A stretch of 64,000 nucleotides of DNA from JAGVYF01 sp041650315 (GTDB lineage: Archaea > Nanobdellota > Nanobdellia > Woesearchaeales > JAGVYF01), in assembly GCA_041650315.1 (NCBI GenBank), contig JBAZLJ010000001.1:372001-436000 (forward strand), read 5' to 3'. The translations under genes were made by a program, and so were the position numbers. The notes beneath the pieces are model-generated. The model was not told where the DNA came from, ran no database searches, and saw only the letters and a list, made by a program, of their open reading frames with translations. Numbering within the stretch: the stretch's first letter is position 1; every line of letters starts with the position of its first letter. Shown in pieces: positions 61,219-64,000 of the stretch.

Positions 61219-61494
61219 ATGCTAAAATCAACCATGAATCCGTCTGTAAGATCACCTACTTTAGATACTGTAATGATGGTGGAAAGATACATCGAACAGA
61301 ATAGCGGTGAATTGAATCGTACGGAATTGTGGAAAACATTGCCTAAACAGGTGATGTGGCAAACCTATCTTGTAGTTATCGAATATCTGCAGAGCATAAA
61401 TAAGATTGCAGTCGATAAGTCAGGGAAGATCGCTTATATCTGGAACCCGGAACTGGCTAAAAGACTTAGAGATAGGAAAGAGATTGCCGTATGA
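61219..61494 (+). CDS. Winged-helix antitoxin-like protein
   Basis: The 91-residue protein (MLKSTMNPSV...) looks like a winged helix: IEQNSGELNRTELWKTLP, then VVIEYLQSINKIAVDKSGKI. It is followed by a RelE-type toxin with a 4-bp overlap. A longer form from ATG 61153 is open and would be made from the upstream CACTGGACAT promoter, adding 22 residues. Confidence 0.8.
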   Translation: MLKSTMNPSVRSPTLDTVMMVERYIEQNSGELNRTELWKTLPKQVMWQTYLVVIEYLQSINKIAVDKSGKIAYIWNPELAKRLRDRKEIAV

Positions 61495-61817
61495 TAAAAG
61501 CATCAAAAGTAGTATTCATTTCTGATGAATTGGAGACTGATTTCTATAATCTGAAAGAGAATGATCCTATCCGTAAATGCCTGGTGAAGGCAATTCACAC
61601 GTTACGGGAAAATGCTTTTGCGGGTTATCATATACCGAAACGTCTTATTCCTCTTGTTTATGTTCAGAAGTATCATGTGAATAACCTTTGGAAGTATGAC
61701 TTGAATAAGAATTGGAGACTTCTGTATACAGTTACTTCTGAGAATGAGGTTGAATTGATTTCTGCCATCCTTGAATGGTTCGATCATAAGGAGTATGAGA
61801 GACGATTCGGATATTAG
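61491..61817 (+). CDS. RelE/ParE-type toxin
   Basis: The 108-residue protein matches archaeal RelE-like toxins: central KYDLNKNWRLLYTVTS and C-terminal ILEWFDHKEYERRFGY. Such toxins cut mRNA on the ribosome. It is coupled to the upstream wHTH gene by an ATGA overlap. Confidence 0.86.
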   Translation: MIKASKVVFISDELETDFYNLKENDPIRKCLVKAIHTLRENAFAGYHIPKRLIPLVYVQKYHVNNLWKYDLNKNWRLLYTVTSENEVELISAILEWFDHKEYERRFGY

Positions 61818-62119
61818 AATAATTCGTTCATTCTCTTTTTGAGCAATGATATGAGTTCCGGCTGCATATAGCTGAATTCGTCTGATATATTTAGTGAGAT
61901 TATTTTTTTATTTAGATATTGTTTAGGGAATCTATTTGATAATTCTGTTCTTTGAAAGTCTTCCATGACTGCAATTGTATCTGCCCAGGACATATCTGCT
62001 TCTTGAATCGGTTTTTCATTAAATAGTCCTGCTGATCTCGTATTGAACCTATCTTTGAATATCACTTCAGCAGTCTTGCTCCTGTGCTTATTCTGGTTGC
62101 AGATGAATAATACTTTCAT
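61814..62119 (-). CDS. Low-molecular-weight phosphotyrosine phosphatase-like protein
   Basis: The 101-residue protein has the CX5R loop CNQNKHRS near the N-terminus with NTRSAGLF downstream, as in LMW phosphatases and arsenate reductases of that fold. ATG 62119 (MKVLFICNQ) is the family start; the longer frame is unlikely. It overlaps the RelE stop by 4 bp. Confidence 0.83.
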   Translation of the reverse strand: MKVLFICNQNKHRSKTAEVIFKDRFNTRSAGLFNEKPIQEADMSWADTIAVMEDFQRTELSNRFPKQYLNKKIISLNISDEFSYMQPELISLLKKRMNELF

Positions 62120-62183
62120 TTTCTTAAAGTATATTCTTTGGTGATATAAATCTTTATATATTCCTGATTCTTGTTTTTTGTTC

Positions 62184-62474
62184 ATGGCAATACAACTAAC
62201 TCCTCAGGAGATGGAACTTGTTAAATCCGGCAAACTCGACATCAATAACATATTAGAGCATCGTAAGACTTTTCCTATACAATCGATAGATCAGAACGAA
62301 GTTGATAAGGTCAAGGAAGAGATTAAACTGGCTAACACTGCTTATAGAGATGCTATTGGTCGCAATAAAGCGCTTTATGACGAACTGATCGCTAACCGCG
62401 CGGTTAAGGAGCAGTGCCGACTTCGGATTGCTGAACTGCGTGTGCAGAAGAAGAAGTTGTTGGGACTTGAGTGA
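62184..62474 (+). CDS. Coiled-coil protein, unknown
   Basis: The 96-residue protein is charged and helical, with a coiled-coil-like second half ending RVQKKKLLGLE. TATA box CTTTATATATT (62152) lies about 30 bp before ATG 62184. No family was recognised. Confidence 0.65.
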   Translation: MAIQLTPQEMELVKSGKLDINNILEHRKTFPIQSIDQNEVDKVKEEIKLANTAYRDAIGRNKALYDELIANRAVKEQCRLRIAELRVQKKKLLGLE

Positions 62475-62478
62475 AGTT

Positions 62479-62802
62479 TTAATTGTTATTAATTTCTTTA
62501 TTCTCTTTCTTATTTTTAGGCCAATATTTTTTACCGTTTTCTTTAAGACTATGATATATACCATTAAATAAAACTATAAAGAATGCTAGATCATCTTCGG
62601 GAAATAATACATTAATATTAAATGCTTTAAATCCAATAATAAATATACAATATATTGATACATATATTACACTTATTATATTAATAGCATCGCTTAATGT
62701 TTTAGTCCAGGTTATAGATTTTTTATAAATTTTTTGATTAATCCATAAACCAAAAGATAATATCAATGAGAGTATTAATAATACATAAGGGGTATTATAC
62801 AT
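62479..62802 (-). CDS. Small membrane protein, unknown
   Basis: The 107-residue protein has three membrane segments and a basic Asn/Lys-rich tail. It begins 2 bp after the stop of the 41-residue glycine-zipper gene, so the two form an operon. Confidence 0.65.
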   Translation of the reverse strand: MYNTPYVLLILSLILSFGLWINQKIYKKSITWTKTLSDAINIISVIYVSIYCIFIIGFKAFNINVLFPEDDLAFFIVLFNGIYHSLKENGKKYWPKNKKENKEINNN

Positions 62803-62804
62803 TT

Positions 62805-62930
62805 TTATCTTACTTTCCTCCCTATTAAGTATCCGACTATGGCCCCTATAACTGCACCTTGTCCACCGGAGATTCCTGCACCAAGTAATGCTCCTATCAC
62901 TGTAAATGTTTCTGAATTATTATTTTTCAT
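62805..62930 (-). CDS. 41-residue glycine-zipper membrane peptide
   Basis: This short ORF encodes a hydrophilic start and one helix with Gly every four residues (VIGALLGAGISGGQGAVIGA), ending GRKVR. A TATA box (TTATAAAT near 62955) lies about 28 bp upstream, and the next gene is 2 bp away. Such peptides oligomerise in membranes. Confidence 0.6.
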   Translation of the reverse strand: MKNNNSETFTVIGALLGAGISGGQGAVIGAIVGYLIGRKVR

Positions 62931-63012
62931 AACTTAATGTATTGATTACTTATTTATAAATTTATTTGATCAAATTTTTTAACATAAATAAAAATTATTG
63001 AATAAGAAAATT

Positions 63013-64000
63013 TTACCAAAAATTCTGAGTAGAAATATATTCTCCATCATATGCTACCCCTACACCTAAATCCGAATACTGCGGATTAAGAATATTCTCC
63101 CGGTGTCCTGGACTATCCATCCACATTTGCACTGATGCTTTAGCTATACTCTCCGGATCCCAACCAACATAGCCTATCCCTTCAACGTTACCAGTTGGCA
63201 TTTTTCCAATATTTTCGGCAAGACCTTCAGTATACCATCCACCACCTAATTGTTTTCTTGCATAAAAGCCTCCTTTTATAGCGCGAGAACTAGGGTCTTC
63301 ACCATTTAAATTAATATGTGAAAAAAAGTGGTTTAAAGCCATATCTGTACTATGTGCTCGGGCAATAGTAGCTATCTGGTCATTCCATCTTAATTCAGAA
63401 AGACCTCTAGTTCTCCTTTCATAATTAGTATATAGAAGGATTTGCTTCTCAATCACTCGTTCTTTCTCCATACATTCTTCTTCAAAAGCATATTGTCCCC
63501 AAGGACATCCGCATTCAGATACTCTCTTGATTAAACTACCCTCATAACAATAATACGGCTCTGAAGCAGAACAATGGCCATATATTGTACCATCTGTACA
63601 AGTTTGAACACATTCACCCCAATGATTAACATAGCCTACTGGGCACTCCTTTAATATTTCTACTGGTTGAATTGGTTGTGATGGAATAGTTGAATTTAAA
63701 CGATTCAATAAGGGAGAGCTTAAGTTAGATATTTTCGTTATGAAGTTATCTAAATTATAATCTTTCAAATTTATTTTTGCAGGGATAATCTTATTTGATA
63801 ATTTAGTTTTCTTCTCTATGGGTAAAATTTGTTTCACATTAAGAATACTGATCTCATAATCTCTTACATAAATCCCTGTAACATTATATATTTCTTCACT
63901 GATCCTATTTTTTGGGAAAAGTGATTTATACTCAGAATCGATCTTCTTTAATTTAAGTTCATTGCCGAAATCATCAATCAATCTTTCAGAATAATATCCA
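63013..64000 (-). CDS. CAP (SCP/PR-1-like) domain protein, truncated by window end
   Basis: The visible 329 residues have an N-terminal region without family match, a Cys-rich middle (CPVGYVNHWGECVQTCTDGT, CGCPWGQYAFEEEC) and a C-terminal CAP domain: NYERRTRGLSELRWNDQIA, HSTDMALNHFFSHIN, AENIGKM and WMDSPGHRENILNPQYSDLG. The frame stays open past 64000, so the start lies outside. CAP proteins are usually secreted. Confidence 0.88.
   Translation of the reverse strand, partial: GYYSERLIDDFGNELKLKKIDSEYKSLFPKNRISEEIYNVTGIYVRDYEISILNVKQILPIEKKTKLSNKIIPAKINLKDYNLDNFITKISNLSSPLLNRLNSTIPSQPIQPVEILKECPVGYVNHWGECVQTCTDGTIYGHCSASEPYYCYEGSLIKRVSECGCPWGQYAFEEECMEKERVIEKQILLYTNYERRTRGLSELRWNDQIATIARAHSTDMALNHFFSHINLNGEDPSSRAIKGGFYARKQLGGGWYTEGLAENIGKMPTGNVEGIGYVGWDPESIAKASVQMWMDSPGHRENILNPQYSDLGVGVAYDGEYISTQNFW

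Overview
The window is archaeal and most likely from a DPANN-type lineage (Woesearchaeota or Pacearchaeota-like). Archaeal markers seen directly are the exosome/proteasome superoperon (Rnp2, PsmA, SBDS, Rrp4, Rrp41, Rrp42, RpoK), prefoldin alpha next to FtsY, Kae1, archaeal SepF, RtcB, an archaeal ATP-dependent DNA ligase, archaeal class III pilins with FlaI/FlaJ-type machinery, TATA-box promoters with short or absent leaders, and bulge-helix-bulge (BHB) introns in tRNA and 16S rRNA. The phylum assignment is inference.

Layout. 0-6.5 kb: DedA-type membrane protein, intron-bearing tRNA-Ser(GCU) and initiator tRNA-Met, a LAGLIDADG endonuclease, ScpA, prefoldin-FtsY, tRNA-Gly, a lipoprotein, a tRNA-Ile whose predicted anticodon is UAU, tRNA-Glu and a 35-aa eL41 gene. 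6.6-11.8 kb: rRNA operon 16S - tRNA-Ala - 23S, with a 96-nt intron in the 16S 790 loop; no 5S is linked. 12-16.4 kb: full-length RelA/SpoT homolog, Kae1 and a methyltransferase. 16.4-28.4 kb: one leftward cluster for a type IV pilus-like machine (repeat/TPR protein, ATPase, two membrane platform proteins, several pilins, a large Cys-rich secreted protein). 28.6-36 kb: ZPR1-type zinc protein, SepF, DUF357, the RNA-processing superoperon and a methylthiotransferase. 36-43 kb: RtcB, unknowns, a Clp-type AAA+ ATPase with an unfamiliar N-terminal region, a phosphoesterase and TsaC/Sua5. 43-49 kb: secreted CARD-like protein with a MacB-type ABC exporter, two membrane proteins and an orphan response regulator. 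49-57 kb: DNA ligase, a 1446-aa FG-GAP/LamG surface protein, an unknown helical protein and a DEDD exonuclease. 57-64 kb: accessory region rich in toxin-antitoxin genes (Doc-RHH, Fic, CopG-type RHH with PIN, wHTH-RelE), two tandem zinc-ribbon genes, a phosphatase, small membrane proteins and a truncated CAP-domain protein.

The strongest candidates for something undescribed are: (1) a family of structured intergenic elements (6114-6229, 14398-14507, 28424-28590, a relative at 2602-2720 and a half copy at 41163-41205), sharing a closing helix with compensatory changes and an internal hairpin with a conserved asymmetric loop; (2) a promoter architecture, CACTGGACAT repeats placed just upstream of the TATA box, shared by the LAGLIDADG gene, the PIN gene and the wHTH-RelE module; (3) eight BHB introns in 64 kb, including pairs at the same non-canonical positions (29/30 and 59/60) in different tRNAs, one in the 16S decoding region, and a tRNA-Ile(UAU). 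RtcB, the ligase that joins BHB exons, is in the same window; the splicing endonuclease is not seen.
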